Part shown: positions 17,453 to 27,020 of the stretch, piece by piece
How the letters are laid out: every line of letters starts with the position of its first letter
How positions within the stretch are numbered: position 1 is the first letter of the stretch
DNA from: Metallococcus carri
GTDB lineage: Bacteria > Actinomycetota > Actinomycetes > Actinomycetales > Dermatophilaceae
Assembly (NCBI RefSeq): GCF_011440275.1
Contig: NZ_JAAOIV010000008.1
Coordinates: 1-64,000 of the forward strand
Direction: 5' to 3'
Length of the DNA stretch: 64,000 bases
The notes under the pieces: model-generated
The model's database searches: none
What the model was told of the DNA's origin: nothing
The model's input: only the letters and a program-made list of their open reading frames with translations
Position numbers and translations under genes: made by a program

Positions 17453-18415
17453 TCAGGGCAGCTTGGCCAGCAGTTCGTCAGCCGCCCGATAGGCGTCGAG
17501 CTCGCCCGAGGCGACCTGCTGCGCAAGCTGCGTCATACCCTCTCCCCGGTCGACCTCGCCCATCCGAGAACGCAACTGCGCCACCGCAATCGCCTCGATC
17601 TCGTCCTCGGCGCGGCGCCGGCGACGGTGCCCGAGCTCACCCGAGGACTCCAGCCAGGCGCGGTGTTTGGCGATCGAGCCAAGCACCTCCTCCAAGCCTT
17701 CGCCGCGCTCGGCGACCAGCTTGTCGACCACCGGTCGCCATTCGCCGGCTTCGCGTCCCTCGGCCAGGCTGATCATGTAGCGCAAGTCGCGCACGGTGGC
17801 GTCGGCGCCGTCGCGGTCGGCCTTGTTGACCACGAACAGGTCACCGATCTCGAGGATGCCCGCCTTCGCCGCCTGGATGCCGTCCCCCATGCCCGGGGCG
17901 AGCAGCACCATCACCGTGTCGGCGAGCCCGGCCACCTCGACCTCGGACTGGCCGACGCCGACCGTCTCGAGCAGGATCACCTCACACCCAGCCGCATCCA
18001 GCACGCGCAGCGCCTGCGGGGTCGCCCACGACAGGCCACCCAGATGGCCGCGCGACGCCATCGATCGCACGTACACCTCTGGGTCGAGAGCGTGCTCCCC
18101 CAACCGGATTCGGTCGCCGAGAAGGGCACCACCGGAGAACGGTGACGACGGGTCGACCGCGAGCACGCCGACCCGTTTGCCCTGCTCGCGATACGCGCGC
18201 ACGAGCGCGCTCGTCGTCGTCGACTTGCCCACTCCCGGCGAGCCGGTCAGCCCGATGATCGACGCCGTGCCGGTGTAGGGCGCGAGCGCGGCCATCACCT
18301 CGCGCAGGGCGGGAGAAGCGTTCTCGACCAGGGTGATCAGCCGGGCCACCGCACGCGGCGACCCCGCACGTGCCGCCTCGACCAGGGAGGGGACGTCGAC
18401 CGGGCGTCGCGCCAT
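17453..18415 (-). CDS. meaB: MeaB/ArgK-type GTPase, mutase chaperone
   Basis: A 320-residue G3E-family GTPase. Walker A is GSPGVGKSTT (about 58-67). The stretch DPSSPFSGGALLGDRIRL, the switch ETVGVGQSEVEVAGLADT and the specificity motif NKAD are all present. MeaB protects B12-dependent acyl-CoA mutases and gates cofactor loading. Its partner is probably the IcmA-like mutase at 6.8-8.5 kb, although the 5-oxoproline cluster now lies between them. The ATG overlaps the thiolase stop by one base, so the two are coupled. Confidence 0.95.
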   Translation of the reverse strand: MARRPVDVPSLVEAARAGSPRAVARLITLVENASPALREVMAALAPYTGTASIIGLTGSPGVGKSTTTSALVRAYREQGKRVGVLAVDPSSPFSGGALLGDRIRLGEHALDPEVYVRSMASRGHLGGLSWATPQALRVLDAAGCEVILLETVGVGQSEVEVAGLADTVMVLLAPGMGDGIQAAKAGILEIGDLFVVNKADRDGADATVRDLRYMISLAEGREAGEWRPVVDKLVAERGEGLEEVLGSIAKHRAWLESSGELGHRRRRRAEDEIEAIAVAQLRSRMGEVDRGEGMTQLAQQVASGELDAYRAADELLAKLP

Positions 18416-19614
18416 CAGGACTTCGGCACGCGAATGATCAGCGCATCACCCTGGCCGCCGCCACCGCAGAGGGCAGCGGCACCCACGCCGCCGCCTCGGC
18501 GAGCCAACTCCAGGGCGAGGTGCAGTGTGATGCGCGCACCCGACATACCGATCGGGTGGCCCAGAGCGATCGCTCCGCCGTTGACGTTGACCTTCTCCTC
18601 GTCCAGCCCCAGCTGCTGGGTGGACGCGAGCCCGACGGCAGCGAAGGCCTCATTGATCTCGACCAGGTCGAGGTCGGAGGGCGAGATGCCCTCCTTCGCG
18701 CACGCCTTGGCGATCGCGTTGGCCGGCTGGGACTGCAGGGTCGAGTCGGGGCCGGCGACCACTCCATGCGCACCGATCTCGGCAATCCAGTTGAGCCCCA
18801 ACGATTCTGCCTTCGCCTTGCTCATCACCACGACCGCGCAGGCGCCATCGGAGATCTGCGAGGCCGACCCGGCGGTGATCGTGCCGTCCTTGCTGAAGGC
18901 CGGGCGCAGCTTGGCCAACGACTCGGTCGTGGTGTCGGCGCGGATGCCCTCGTCGGACTTGAACTCCAGGGCGTCGCCCTTGCGCTGCGGGATGCTCACG
19001 GAGACGACCTCGTCGTCGAAGAGGCCGTCCTTCCACGCGGCCGCGGCGCGCTGGTGGCTGCGCGCAGAGAACGCGTCCTGCTGCTCGCGGGTGAACTGCT
19101 GCTGACCGGTGTTGGCCGACTCAGTCAGGCTGCCCATCGCCTGCTCGGTGAAGACATCCCAGAGACCGTCATACGCCATGTGGTCGCGCATGGTGACGTC
19201 GCCATATTTGAATCCCTCGCGCGAACCGGTGAGCAGATGCGGGGCCTGGCTCATCGACTCCTGACCGCCGGCGACCACGGTCTCGAACTCGCCGGCGCGA
19301 ATCAGCTGAGCTGCCAACGCAATCGCGTCGATGCCGGACAGACACACCTTGTTGATCGTGAGCGCTGGCACCGTCATCGGGATGCCGCCCTTGTCGGCCG
19401 CCTGCCGCGCCGGGATCTGCCCAGCACCGGCGGTGAGCACCTGGCCCATGATCACGTAGTCGACCTGCTCGCCGGAGACACCGGCCTTGTCCAGAGCGCC
19501 CTTGATCGCCAGGCCGCCGAGGTCGGAACCGCTGAAATCCTTCAGCGAACCGAGCAAGCGGCCCATCGGGGTGCGGGCGCCGGCGACGAGAACCGGGGTG
19601 TTGTCCGTGGTCAT
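18415..19614 (-). CDS. Acetyl-CoA C-acetyltransferase (thiolase)
   Basis: A 399-residue biosynthetic-type thiolase. The nucleophile Cys91 lies in [12 protein letters not shown], the histidine in [11 protein letters not shown] and the second catalytic cysteine in [13 protein letters not shown]. It interconverts acetoacetyl-CoA or 3-ketoacyl-CoA with acetyl-CoA. The ATG at 19614 is the start; the longer frame runs into the divergent epimerase promoter. It is co-transcribed with meaB and divergent from the epimerase, a grouping common in actinobacteria for propionyl-CoA metabolism. Confidence 0.93.
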   Translation of the reverse strand: MTTDNTPVLVAGARTPMGRLLGSLKDFSGSDLGGLAIKGALDKAGVSGEQVDYVIMGQVLTAGAGQIPARQAADKGGIPMTVPALTINKVCLSGIDAIALAAQLIRAGEFETVVAGGQESMSQAPHLLTGSREGFKYGDVTMRDHMAYDGLWDVFTEQAMGSLTESANTGQQQFTREQQDAFSARSHQRAAAAWKDGLFDDEVVSVSIPQRKGDALEFKSDEGIRADTTTESLAKLRPAFSKDGTITAGSASQISDGACAVVVMSKAKAESLGLNWIAEIGAHGVVAGPDSTLQSQPANAIAKACAKEGISPSDLDLVEINEAFAAVGLASTQQLGLDEEKVNVNGGAIALGHPIGMSGARITLHLALELARRGGGVGAAALCGGGGQGDALIIRVPKS

Positions 19615-19666
19615 GCGGGTGCTCCTCCAGCGACATCGGTGGTGCACCCACTCTAATCTGAGCACT

Positions 19667-20122
19667 ATGAGCGCCCTGCCGACCCATCTGTTCGACGCCC
19701 TCGACCATGTCGGCATCGCCGTCGCCGACCTTGACACCGCCATCGCGTTCTACGAGGACACCTTCGCAATGACCTTGGCGCACCGCGAGGTCAATGAAGA
19801 GCAGGGCGTCGCCGAAGCGATGATGACGGTGGGCGATCCGGCCGCGCCGCATGCGCACATCCAGTTGCTCGCGCCGCTGACGCCGGACTCCTCGATCGGC
19901 AAATTCCTGGACCGCAGCGGGCCCGGCATACAGCAGCTCGCCTATCGGGTCGGCTCGGTCGACGAAGTGTCAAAAGTCTTGCGGGACAAGGGACTTCGCT
20001 TGCTGTATGACGACCCGCGGGGTGGCACGGCCGGCAGCCGGATCAACTTCATCCACCCCAAGGACGCTGGCGGCGTGCTCGTCGAACTCGTCGAGCCCGC
20101 GGCCTCCCCCGACCCCCACTGA
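19667..20122 (+). CDS. mce: Methylmalonyl-CoA epimerase
   Basis: A 151-residue VOC-fold protein with two beta-alpha-beta-beta-beta modules. The metal ligands are expected in [25 protein letters not shown] and LVELVEP, and [17 protein letters not shown] is typical of the enzyme. It interconverts the methylmalonyl-CoA epimers so that the mutase can use its R form. A -10-like TAATCT (19654-19659) lies seven bases before the ATG, suggesting a leaderless message. Its presence implies that a true methylmalonyl-CoA mutase exists elsewhere, or that the mutase at 6.8 kb serves this route. Confidence 0.93.
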   Translation: MSALPTHLFDALDHVGIAVADLDTAIAFYEDTFAMTLAHREVNEEQGVAEAMMTVGDPAAPHAHIQLLAPLTPDSSIGKFLDRSGPGIQQLAYRVGSVDEVSKVLRDKGLRLLYDDPRGGTAGSRINFIHPKDAGGVLVELVEPAASPDPH

Positions 20123-20130
20123 TCCACTAC

Positions 20131-20174
20131 CCGAGCGGGCACTCTTCACCGCCCGAGCGGGCACTCTTCACCGC
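20131..20174. repeat. 22-bp direct repeat, two perfect copies
   Basis: CCGAGCGGGCACTCTTCACCGC occurs twice head to tail (20131-20152 and 20153-20174) in the gap between the convergent epimerase and DUF4395 genes. The segment at 20832-20854 matches the reverse complement of this repeat across the unit junction with a single mismatch, so the family recurs on the other side of the DUF4395 gene. The rest of the 186-bp gap 20675-20860 holds no gene. Confidence 0.85.
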
Positions 20175-20185
20175 CCGGGTCTCAC

Positions 20186-20674
20186 CTAGCCGGTAGCTAC
20201 CGGGCGGCGCAGCCGGATGTCGGCGCAGGCCTCGCAGGTCTCCTCCGGAATAACCCCCGCCCGCATCAGCAGGCCGAAGACGAAGCAGCCAGCACAGAAC
20301 CCGACGATCGACTCCAGGGCTGCGAAGACGGCAAGCACCGCGAGCACGACCGCGGCCGCCGTGCCCAGACCGCTGAGCGCCAACACCGCCGCCGCCACCG
20401 AGAAGCACACGCCGACCGCCTGCGCGAAACGCTTCGGCGGCCCCGGCACCAGCTTCGGGGCGCCCAACCGCGGCGAAACGACACGCGTCGCGAACTGTCC
20501 GAGCGGGCTAAGGCGCGGGCCCGCGACCACCCGCGCGACGAACCCGTAGACCAGCGGCACCAGCAGCCACCACCAGCCGGTGGCAGCGGTGACCACGCTC
20601 ATCACCAGCACCCCGGTGGCCACCACGCGGGCCGCCTTCTCGTTGACCGGGTTGGGGAAACCGACGATTGTCAT
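20186..20674 (-). CDS. DUF4395 membrane protein
   Basis: A 162-residue membrane protein of the DUF4395 family with four predicted hydrophobic helices. It begins MTIVGFPNPVNEKAARVVA, with the conserved PNPVNE motif, and carries GPRLSPLGQFATR in the loop. The C-terminal region has clustered cysteines (SIVGFCAGCFVFGLL and ETCEACADIR). In many genomes the family is found beside sulfur-transfer or thioredoxin-like genes; none is adjacent here. Function unknown. Confidence 0.85.
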   Translation of the reverse strand: MTIVGFPNPVNEKAARVVATGVLVMSVVTAATGWWWLLVPLVYGFVARVVAGPRLSPLGQFATRVVSPRLGAPKLVPGPPKRFAQAVGVCFSVAAAVLALSGLGTAAAVVLAVLAVFAALESIVGFCAGCFVFGLLMRAGVIPEETCEACADIRLRRPVATG

Positions 20675-20831
20675 GTCGCAAGCATAAGCGTTGGTATGTC
20701 GTCCGATAACGCCGCGTTGCGCACGGAAGGGCCCGCTCGCGCGACGAAATTCTTTCTCGCCGACTCCTCAACGCTCCGATCCCCCTCGCGCGCTCGGAAG
20801 ATCGGTCGCTTGATCGTCGCCCGGCGACAAC

Positions 20832-20854
20832 TGCCCGCTCGGGCGGTGATGAGT
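20832..20854. repeat. Inverted copy of the 22-bp repeat
   Basis: This 23-base segment, beginning TGCCCGCTCGGGCGG, equals the reverse complement of the junction of two 22-bp units at 20131-20174 except for one base. It lies 7 bp before the end of the zinc-binding protein gene. Confidence 0.7.
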
Positions 20855-20860
20855 AGCCGC

Positions 20861-21160
20861 TCAGCGGTAGGAGCCGCGGGGCGGCCGACGATCGCGCGCC
20901 GCCCAGCACGTGGTGTGCCAGTGCCGCCGGTCCGAGACATCCCCGAGGCCCTCCGCGGGCCACACCACCACATGCGCGATCGAGGCCGGCAACTGTTGCG
21001 AGCAGCCGGGACAGACGTACACCCGGCCCGAGTCGTTGCCGCGCACCGGCCGCACATTCCACCGCTGCCCCGCGTAGCTCTCCACCCGCATCCCGGTCTC
21101 CAGGACGCGTGAGATGTCGCCCCGCGAGGGCTGCGGGCGTCGGCGCGGACGGCGCGGCAT
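20861..21160 (-). CDS. Small putative zinc-binding protein
   Basis: A 99-residue basic protein. YVCPGCSQQLPASIAHVVVWP followed by RRHWHTTCW gives a CxxC...H...HxxxC pattern suited to one zinc ion. The N terminus is strongly basic (MPRRPRRRP). Similar proteins, often labelled ATP/GTP-binding without evidence, are common in actinobacteria next to a 3-hydroxyacyl-CoA dehydrogenase gene, as here: that gene ends 8 bp upstream. Nucleic-acid binding is a reasonable guess from charge and zinc motif; no function is known to me. Confidence 0.7.
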   Translation of the reverse strand: MPRRPRRRPQPSRGDISRVLETGMRVESYAGQRWNVRPVRGNDSGRVYVCPGCSQQLPASIAHVVVWPAEGLGDVSDRRHWHTTCWAARDRRPPRGSYR

Positions 21161-21168
21161 GTGTCGGC

Positions 21169-22779
21169 TCAGTCGCGGAACGGCAGCCCGGCCGCGGCGT
21201 GTTCGTCGAGCAAGGGCGAGGGCCGCAACCCCGGCTCGCCCGTCTCGTCATACATGTCCTGCAGACCGAGCGAGACCTCCGCGGCACCCAACTGATCGGC
21301 ATACGCGAACAGCCCCTGCGGATAGCCGCAGCCCGCCGTCATCGCGGTGTCGATGTCCTCGACGCTGGCATAACCCGCATCCAGCATCCGCACCGCGTCG
21401 TTGATCTGCGGCAGCAGCAGCGCGTCCACGACCAGGCCGGCGCGGTCGCGCGCGACGATCGTGCGCAGCCCGGCGGCGCGCAGGGTGTCCGCGAGCCGGT
21501 CGATCGCCGCGTCGTCGGCGCCGAGCGGGCGGGCGATCTCGGCGATCTGCCCGGCCTTGGTGGCCCCGTGCAGTTGCAGACTGGCCATCTGCGCTCCGTC
21601 CTCGAGATAGCCGGTGACCGCCAGCTGCGCCAGTCCGTCGAGGCAGGCGACCACGGCGGTGGCCGGCAGCGCGGCGATCGCCTCGACGAACCACGCGTCG
21701 TCCTCGTCCTCGGTCACCTCGTCCCCGACCACGAACGCGACCTCGGCATCGTGCGGCAGGTCCTCGGACGTCCTGCCGTATGCCGTGACGCTCACCCCGC
21801 CGTCTCGCAGCACCTTCCCGAGTTCCTCGGCGACAGGCCCCTCGCCGATGATCGAAACGCTTTGTGCCGCAACGGGTTCCGCGGACGGCTCGGGCGCATC
21901 GGTCACCGTTCCGGAGCCGGGTTTGTCGTAGTTGTAGAACCCACGTCCGGTCTTGCGGCCCAGGTGTCCCGCGGTGACGAGCTGCTCCAGGAGGGCGGGA
22001 GGAGCAGCGGAAGGCTCCTTGGTGGCGGCATACAGGACGTCGCAGACCTCCTTGACCACATCGAGGCCGATCAGGTCGGCCAGGGTGAGCGGACCCATCG
22101 GCAACCCGAGACCGATCCGTGCCGCGTCGTCCAAGTCCTCGCGGCTGACATGCCCGGTCTCGTAGGTGCGGATCGCGCGAGCGAGATAGGTGATGAGCAG
22201 CGCATTGGCGACGAAGCCCGCCCGGTCGCGCACGACGACCGGCTGCTTGCCGAGGCGCTCGGCGAGCGACCGCACGGCCTCGACCACCTCGTCGTCGACG
22301 AGCACTGTGGTGATGACCTCGACGAGTTTGAGCACCGGCGCCGGGTTGAAGAAGTGCATGCCGACCACCCGCTGCGGGTGCTTGGTCGCGGCCGCGATTG
22401 CGGTCAGCGACAGGGAGGAGGTGTTGGAGGCGATGATCGCGTCTTCGCGCACGATTTCGTCGACCGAGGCGAAGATCGAGGTCTTGATCTCCAGGCGCTC
22501 GGGCACCGCCTCGATCACCAGGTCCACCGGCGCGAGGTCGGCGAGTTCGGCGCTGAAGGTCACCGCCTCCAGCGCGGCATCCCGGGCGCTCTGCTCCAGC
22601 CGGCCACGCTCGACGGCGCGGTCGAGCGAGCGAGTGAGGAACCCCTTGCCACGCTCGGCGAGCTCGGGCGAGCCGTCCACGGCGATCACCCGCAGCCCCG
22701 CCTTGGCGAACACCTCCACGATGCCCGCACCCATGGTGCCGAGGCCGATCACACCGACGGTCTGGATCTCAACGGTCAT
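21169..22779 (-). CDS. 3-hydroxyacyl-CoA dehydrogenase, duplicated-domain form
   Basis: A 536-residue NAD-dependent dehydrogenase. A complete first unit (about 1-285) has the Rossmann loop [41 protein letters not shown] and [18 protein letters not shown] linker rich in Pro and Ala is followed by a second, degenerate copy, with an N-domain from [14 protein letters not shown] and a C-domain from about 430. The second copy lacks an intact GxGxxG and the catalytic HFFNP block, so it probably serves structure or dimerisation. It oxidises 3-hydroxyacyl-CoA in fatty-acid or polyhydroxyalkanoate metabolism. Confidence 0.9.
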   Translation of the reverse strand: MTVEIQTVGVIGLGTMGAGIVEVFAKAGLRVIAVDGSPELAERGKGFLTRSLDRAVERGRLEQSARDAALEAVTFSAELADLAPVDLVIEAVPERLEIKTSIFASVDEIVREDAIIASNTSSLSLTAIAAATKHPQRVVGMHFFNPAPVLKLVEVITTVLVDDEVVEAVRSLAERLGKQPVVVRDRAGFVANALLITYLARAIRTYETGHVSREDLDDAARIGLGLPMGPLTLADLIGLDVVKEVCDVLYAATKEPSAAPPALLEQLVTAGHLGRKTGRGFYNYDKPGSGTVTDAPEPSAEPVAAQSVSIIGEGPVAEELGKVLRDGGVSVTAYGRTSEDLPHDAEVAFVVGDEVTEDEDDAWFVEAIAALPATAVVACLDGLAQLAVTGYLEDGAQMASLQLHGATKAGQIAEIARPLGADDAAIDRLADTLRAAGLRTIVARDRAGLVVDALLLPQINDAVRMLDAGYASVEDIDTAMTAGCGYPQGLFAYADQLGAAEVSLGLQDMYDETGEPGLRPSPLLDEHAAAGLPFRD

Positions 22780-22823
22780 GCCAGGAAGTTTCCCAGACCG
22801 CGATCGCGCGTATCCTGCCGCCC

Positions 22824-23519
22824 GTGCGAGTGGTGATTGCGGAGTGCAGCGTGGACTACCTGGGGCGGCTGACCGCCCACCTGCCGCTCGCGACCCGGTT
22901 GCTCATGGTCAAGGCCGACGGTTCGGTGCTGGTGCACAGCGACGGCGGCTCCTACAAGCCGCTGAACTGGATGTCGCCGCCGTGCTCGATGGCCGAGATC
23001 GCACCGACCGAGGACGAGACCGAGGAGGGCGTGCAATCGGTCTGGCTGGTGCAGCACGCCAAATCCGAGGACCACTTGCGCATCCGCATCCACCGGGTGC
23101 ACCACGACAGCGCGCACGACCTCGGCATCGACCCCGGCCTGGTCAAGGATGGCGTCGAAGCGCAACTGCAGGCGCTGCTCGCCGAGCACATCGAAACCCT
23201 CGGCACCGGCTACTCGCTCATCCGCCGCGAATATATGACCGCGATCGGCCCGGTCGACATCGTCTGCCGAGACGCGACCGGCATGACCGTGGCCGTCGAG
23301 ATCAAGCGCCGCGGTGACATCGACGGCGTCGAACAACTCACCCGCTACCTCGAGCTGCTCAACCGCGACCCGCATCTCGCGCCGGTCACGGGCGTCTTCG
23401 CCGCCCAGCTGATCAAGCCACAGGCGCGCGTGCTGGCCGAGGATCGTGGGATCCGTTGCGTGACCCTGGACTATGAAGCGCTCAAGGGCATGGACGACAC
23501 CGAGTCCAGGCTGTTTTGA
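22824..23519 (+). CDS. nucS: Mismatch-specific endonuclease NucS/EndoMS
   Basis: A 231-residue endonuclease. An N-terminal DNA-binding domain ([26 protein letters not shown]) is followed by a RecB-like nuclease with GPVDIVCRD, the core [20 protein letters not shown] and YLELLNRDP. NucS cuts both strands at mismatches and replaces MutS/MutL repair in most actinobacteria. The GTG at 22824 lies seven bases after a -10-like TATCCT, so the message may be leaderless. It is divergent from the dehydrogenase and followed at once by the gamma-glutamyltransferase-like gene. Confidence 0.95.
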   Translation: MRVVIAECSVDYLGRLTAHLPLATRLLMVKADGSVLVHSDGGSYKPLNWMSPPCSMAEIAPTEDETEEGVQSVWLVQHAKSEDHLRIRIHRVHHDSAHDLGIDPGLVKDGVEAQLQALLAEHIETLGTGYSLIRREYMTAIGPVDIVCRDATGMTVAVEIKRRGDIDGVEQLTRYLELLNRDPHLAPVTGVFAAQLIKPQARVLAEDRGIRCVTLDYEALKGMDDTESRLF

Positions 23520-23521
23520 GT

Positions 23522-25039
23522 ATGCCGACCCGTCGCGTCGCCGTCGCTGCTCCGAATGCCCTTGCGGCACAAGCAGGTTCAGACATCACGCATCTGGGCG
23601 GCTCGCCGGTCGACGCGGCGATCGCCGCGATGCTGGTGACCTATGTCAGCGAGCCCGGCGTCGTCTCGGCCCTCGGCGGAGCCTTCGTCAACGTCTGGCC
23701 CGCCGACGGTGATCCGGTCGTCATCGACGCCAACTGCGAGATGCCCGGGCGGGGCCTGCCGCAGTCGCGCTTCGGCCACGGGATGCTCGAGCTCAACCTC
23801 GCCTACGGCGGTGGCATCACGATCTTCGCGGGCGCCGGATCGGCTGCAACGCCAGGCGCGTTCGCCGGTTTTGCCGAGGCACACCGCCGGTTCGGGCAGG
23901 TGCCGTGGCGGGCCGTGTGCGAACCGGCGATCAACGTCGCGCGCCAGGGCTATCGGCTGGGCTCGGCGGCGGCGTCATACCTGCAGATCGTCGGGGAGGC
24001 GCTGTTCGGTTTCGACCCGCAGACCCGCGCCGCCTATTTCGTCGACGACGCGCCGGCCGACACCGGCGCGCTGATGCGCTCACCCGAACTCGCCGACGCG
24101 CTGGAAGTCATTGCGACACAAGGCGTTTCAGCGCTGTATGGCGGCGAGCTCGGTCGCGCTCTGGCCGACCAGATGGACGCCGAGGGCGGGTTGATCACGC
24201 TAGCCGACCTCACGGCATACCGGCCGATTGCGCGCAGGGCGACGCAGGACGCACTCGGTGAGTGGCGCACGGCCACCAATCCCCCACCCTCGATCGGCGG
24301 CCCGGTGCTGGCGACCATGCTGCGACTGCTGCAGCGACGCGGCAGCTCCCCAGAGGAGATCCTGCGCATCCAGCGCGAGGTGGGCAGCTATCGCAGCGAC
24401 CGCCTCGACGTCGCCGAGGACCTCGAGGCGGCGGGTGTCGAGCTGCTGAAAGCGTTGGAGGGCAACGACCTTCGCACCCTGCCCACCTCCAAGGACACCG
24501 CGCACGTCTCAGTCGTCGACAGTGACGGTATGGCGTGCGCGGTCACCTCCTCGGCCGGGTACTCCTCCGGCATCACCGTCCCGGGCACGGGGTTGGTGCT
24601 CAACAACTGTCTCGGTGAGCCCGAGCTCAACCGGCGCGGCTTCCATGCGCTGCCGCCCGGCACGCGGATCGCCTCCAATATGGCGCCGACGACCGCTCGG
24701 CACCGCGACGGCCGGGTGCTCGCGGTGGGCAGCCCGGGTGCGGACCGCATCACCACGGCGCTGATGCAGGTGCTGGCGCACTACTGCCTGGAGGAGCGAC
24801 CCCTGCAGGAATCGGTCGATGCGCCCCGCCTGCACGTGCGCCCGGGTGACGCGTTCGTCATCGACACTGAGCCCTATCCCGCTGCGGCACAGGCGCTTTC
24901 GGCATCCGACGCCACGATCGTCGAGCACGACCCGCACTCGATGTACTTCGGTGGCGTCGGCGCCGCGACGCTGCTGCCGGGTGGTGAACTCCAGGCTGCG
25001 GCGGACCCCCGCCGCGCGGCCGCCACCGCGGTCGGCTGA
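23522..25039 (+). CDS. Gamma-glutamyltransferase family protein
   Basis: A 505-residue Ntn-hydrolase of the Ggt family. The autoprocessing site is Thr326 in SKDTAHVSVVDSDG; TSSAGYSSGITVPGTGLVLNN follows, with SNMAPT and GSPGADRITTALMQ as the glycine-rich substrate loop. No signal peptide is apparent, so it may be cytosolic, unlike the classic periplasmic or secreted enzyme. The ATG is three bases after the nucS stop. It could release gamma-glutamyl groups whose cyclisation yields 5-oxoproline for the PxpABC pathway, but this link is inference. Confidence 0.85.
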   Translation: MPTRRVAVAAPNALAAQAGSDITHLGGSPVDAAIAAMLVTYVSEPGVVSALGGAFVNVWPADGDPVVIDANCEMPGRGLPQSRFGHGMLELNLAYGGGITIFAGAGSAATPGAFAGFAEAHRRFGQVPWRAVCEPAINVARQGYRLGSAAASYLQIVGEALFGFDPQTRAAYFVDDAPADTGALMRSPELADALEVIATQGVSALYGGELGRALADQMDAEGGLITLADLTAYRPIARRATQDALGEWRTATNPPPSIGGPVLATMLRLLQRRGSSPEEILRIQREVGSYRSDRLDVAEDLEAAGVELLKALEGNDLRTLPTSKDTAHVSVVDSDGMACAVTSSAGYSSGITVPGTGLVLNNCLGEPELNRRGFHALPPGTRIASNMAPTTARHRDGRVLAVGSPGADRITTALMQVLAHYCLEERPLQESVDAPRLHVRPGDAFVIDTEPYPAAAQALSASDATIVEHDPHSMYFGGVGAATLLPGGELQAAADPRRAAATAVG

Positions 25040-25078
25040 ATTTCGAGGCGCGCCTGCCGCAACCGGCGAAAGAACCGC

Positions 25079-25456
25079 CTAGGCCGGGAGGGAGGTGCTC
25101 GCCGAGCTGTGGGCGTCGGTGTGCCAGAGCACCCGGTGCAGGCCGGTCACCCGCAGCAGCCGCAGCGTGCGCGGTGACAGCGAGGTGAGCACGAGTTTGC
25201 GCCCGCCGAGTTGCATCCGGTGATGGGCACCGACGATGACCCCGAGGCCGGTCGAGTCGCCGATCTCGCAGCAGGTCAGGTCGAGAGTGAGTTCGCCCTG
25301 GCCACCGGCCTCGGCATGCATCAGCACCGCGCGCAACGCCGCCGCGGAGCGATGGTCGATCGCTCCTTGCACGAGCACGACCCGCCCGGGCACCGTCTCG
25401 GTCGCCCGAAAAACCGGCAGCGCTCGCAGCACCGCCTCACGTGCGTACAGCGGCAT
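25079..25456 (-). CDS. STAS-domain protein (anti-sigma factor antagonist type)
   Basis: A 125-residue protein with a STAS fold: VVLVQGAIDHRSAAALRAVL, then LTLDLTCCEIGDSTGLGVIVGAHHRM, which places a phosphorylatable serine (DST) at the site used in SpoIIAA/RsbV-type proteins. The ATG at 25456 has GGGGAGG upstream. No sigma factor or anti-sigma kinase gene is nearby, so its partner must be elsewhere. The gene converges on the gamma-glutamyltransferase gene and is divergent from the adenosyltransferase. Confidence 0.85.
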   Translation of the reverse strand: MPLYAREAVLRALPVFRATETVPGRVVLVQGAIDHRSAAALRAVLMHAEAGGQGELTLDLTCCEIGDSTGLGVIVGAHHRMQLGGRKLVLTSLSPRTLRLLRVTGLHRVLWHTDAHSSASTSLPA

Positions 25457-25541
25457 ACCCACCTCCCCATTGGCGTGCCATCTATTGATGCACGCGGGGC
25501 CCGGATCCGGCCAGGCGCCACGCCGTGGCACGATCGAGCTC

Positions 25542-26156
25542 ATGGTCATCCTCAGCCGCATTTACACCCGCACCGGCGACCAGGGCACCACGGCGCTCGG
25601 CGACTTCAGCCGGACCTCCAAGAACGACCCGCGGCTGGTGGCCTACGCCGACACCGACGAGACCAACAGCGTCATCGGTGTCGCGATCGCCTCCGGTGAC
25701 CTCGACGACGAGGTGACGACGGTCCTCACCCGGGTGCAGAACGATCTCTTCGACGTCGGCGCGGACCTGTGCACCCCACTCGTGGCCGAGCCGGAGCACC
25801 CGCCGCTGCGCGTGCTGCCGCAATGGATCGACCAGATCGAGGCCGATTGCGACCGCTTCAACGAGGACCTGGAGCCGCTGCGCTCGTTCATCCTGCCGGG
25901 CGGCTCGATCGGCGCCGCCCACCTGCACGTGGCCCGCACCGTCGCCCGCCGGGCCGAGCGCTCGGCCTGGGCGGCGATCGAGACCTACGGCACCGATGAA
26001 GCGCCGGCCGGGTCCGCCAAGGGCGTCGGCGGGGTCAACCCGCTCACCGCGACCTATCTCAACCGGCTGTCCGATCTGCTCTTCCTGCTCGGCCGGCATG
26101 CCAACCTCGCGCGCGGCGGCGACACCCTGTGGGTGCCGGGCGGCGAACGCGGCTAA
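25542..26156 (+). CDS. Cob(I)yrinic acid a,c-diamide adenosyltransferase, PduO type
   Basis: A 204-residue PduO-type ATP:corrinoid adenosyltransferase. It begins with RIYTRTGDQGTTALGDFSR, the ATP-binding motif, and carries YADTDETNSVIG and the C-terminal VNPLTATYLNRLSDLLFLLGRHAN. It makes the adenosylcobalamin required by the acyl-CoA mutase in this window. Its stop overlaps the end of the convergent DUF2550 gene by four bases. The position next to DUF2550 and atpC is a conserved actinobacterial arrangement. Confidence 0.95.
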   Translation: MVILSRIYTRTGDQGTTALGDFSRTSKNDPRLVAYADTDETNSVIGVAIASGDLDDEVTTVLTRVQNDLFDVGADLCTPLVAEPEHPPLRVLPQWIDQIEADCDRFNEDLEPLRSFILPGGSIGAAHLHVARTVARRAERSAWAAIETYGTDEAPAGSAKGVGGVNPLTATYLNRLSDLLFLLGRHANLARGGDTLWVPGGERG

Positions 26157-26590
26157 GCCAGGTGCACCGTGCTGCCCGGCGGCGCCGACTCCGACCACGA
26201 CCGCAGCACGGTGTAGTCCGAGGACGCCATCGCCAGCCGCACCGTGCCCTCGCTCGTCACGGCCTTCACCGCCACCGGGTCCTGCAACACCGCGGGTGGC
26301 CTCGGCGCCGGCGGCATCGGCGCGCCGAGCTCCAGTTCGCCCCGCTGCCAGGTGTGTGACGGCCGCACGCTGAGCCCGAGCACGGGGAACCATTCGACCT
26401 TCGCCGAGCCGATGCGCGCCATACCGACATGCCAAGCGCCCGCCGGATCGGCGGGCGCGAGAGCGATCAGGACGACGTGTCGGTCGTGGGTGAGGTACCA
26501 CCGCCGCACGACGATCCACGCCAGGGCGACGATGACACAGACGACGAGCAGGCCAAGGACGACTTCGGAAGACTTCAGGAAGTCACCCAC
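26153..26590 (-). CDS. DUF2550 family membrane-anchored protein
   Basis: A 145-residue protein with one N-terminal transmembrane helix (VLGLLVVCVIVALAWIVVRRWYL) and a cytosolic beta-rich domain including WHVGMARIGSAKVEWFPVLGLS. DUF2550 genes almost always follow atpC in actinobacteria. That context is retained here: atpC ends 15 bp upstream, even though both are cut off from the main ATP synthase operon. Function unknown. Confidence 0.88.
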   Translation of the reverse strand: MGDFLKSSEVVLGLLVVCVIVALAWIVVRRWYLTHDRHVVLIALAPADPAGAWHVGMARIGSAKVEWFPVLGLSVRPSHTWQRGELELGAPMPPAPRPPAVLQDPVAVKAVTSEGTVRLAMASSDYTVLRSWSESAPPGSTVHLA

Positions 26591-26605
26591 CGGCCGATCG
26601 CTTCC

Positions 26606-26878
26606 CTACGAGGCGGAGCCGGACTCGATCTGGTCGGCGACGACGGTGACCCGGTTGTGGTCGACGGAGATGAAACCGCCACTCACCGTGAGCGCCTGGC
26701 GCTCGCCATTGGTCGGGTCGATGCGCACCTCGGCGCCATCGGCGAGCACCGACAGCAGCGGGGTGTGCTGCGGCAGGATGCCGAGCTCGCCCTCGACCGT
26801 GCGGGCGTACACCGAGTTGGCCTCGCCTTCCCAGACCTTGCGGTCAGCGGCGACGACATCGACCTGCATGCTGCTCAC
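26606..26878 (-). CDS. atpC: ATP synthase epsilon subunit
   Basis: A 90-residue epsilon subunit with MQVDVVAADRKVWEGEA, GELGILPQHTPLLSVL and the TVSGGFISVDHNRVTVVAD strand. It is the short actinobacterial form, lacking the C-terminal helical hairpin that inhibits ATP hydrolysis in longer homologues. The GTG at 26878 is chosen because AGGGAGC lies four bases upstream; the ATG at 26869 has no site. It normally follows atpD directly; here atpD ends at 45902, about 19 kb away. Which promoter drives it is unclear, since the preceding gene is asnB, 142 bp upstream. Confidence 0.93.
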   Translation of the reverse strand: MSSMQVDVVAADRKVWEGEANSVYARTVEGELGILPQHTPLLSVLADGAEVRIDPTNGERQALTVSGGFISVDHNRVTVVADQIESGSAS

Positions 26879-27020
26879 GAGCGCTCCCTGAGGTGTCCAG
26901 ACCGGCGAGCGGTCATGGGCGGTGGATTCCGTGCAGTCTACCGGGCGCGAGCCGGTGCCCCGACCAGGCGTCCTCCCGTATGCCGGGGGCTGCACCCGGT
27001 CGGCGTGGCCGGCGAGCGCC

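Noticed and set aside
26879-27020. Dedicated promoter or second gene upstream of atpC
   Set aside because: I see no convincing -35/-10 pair or ORF in this 142-bp gap, so no feature is claimed, although atpC must be transcribed from somewhere.
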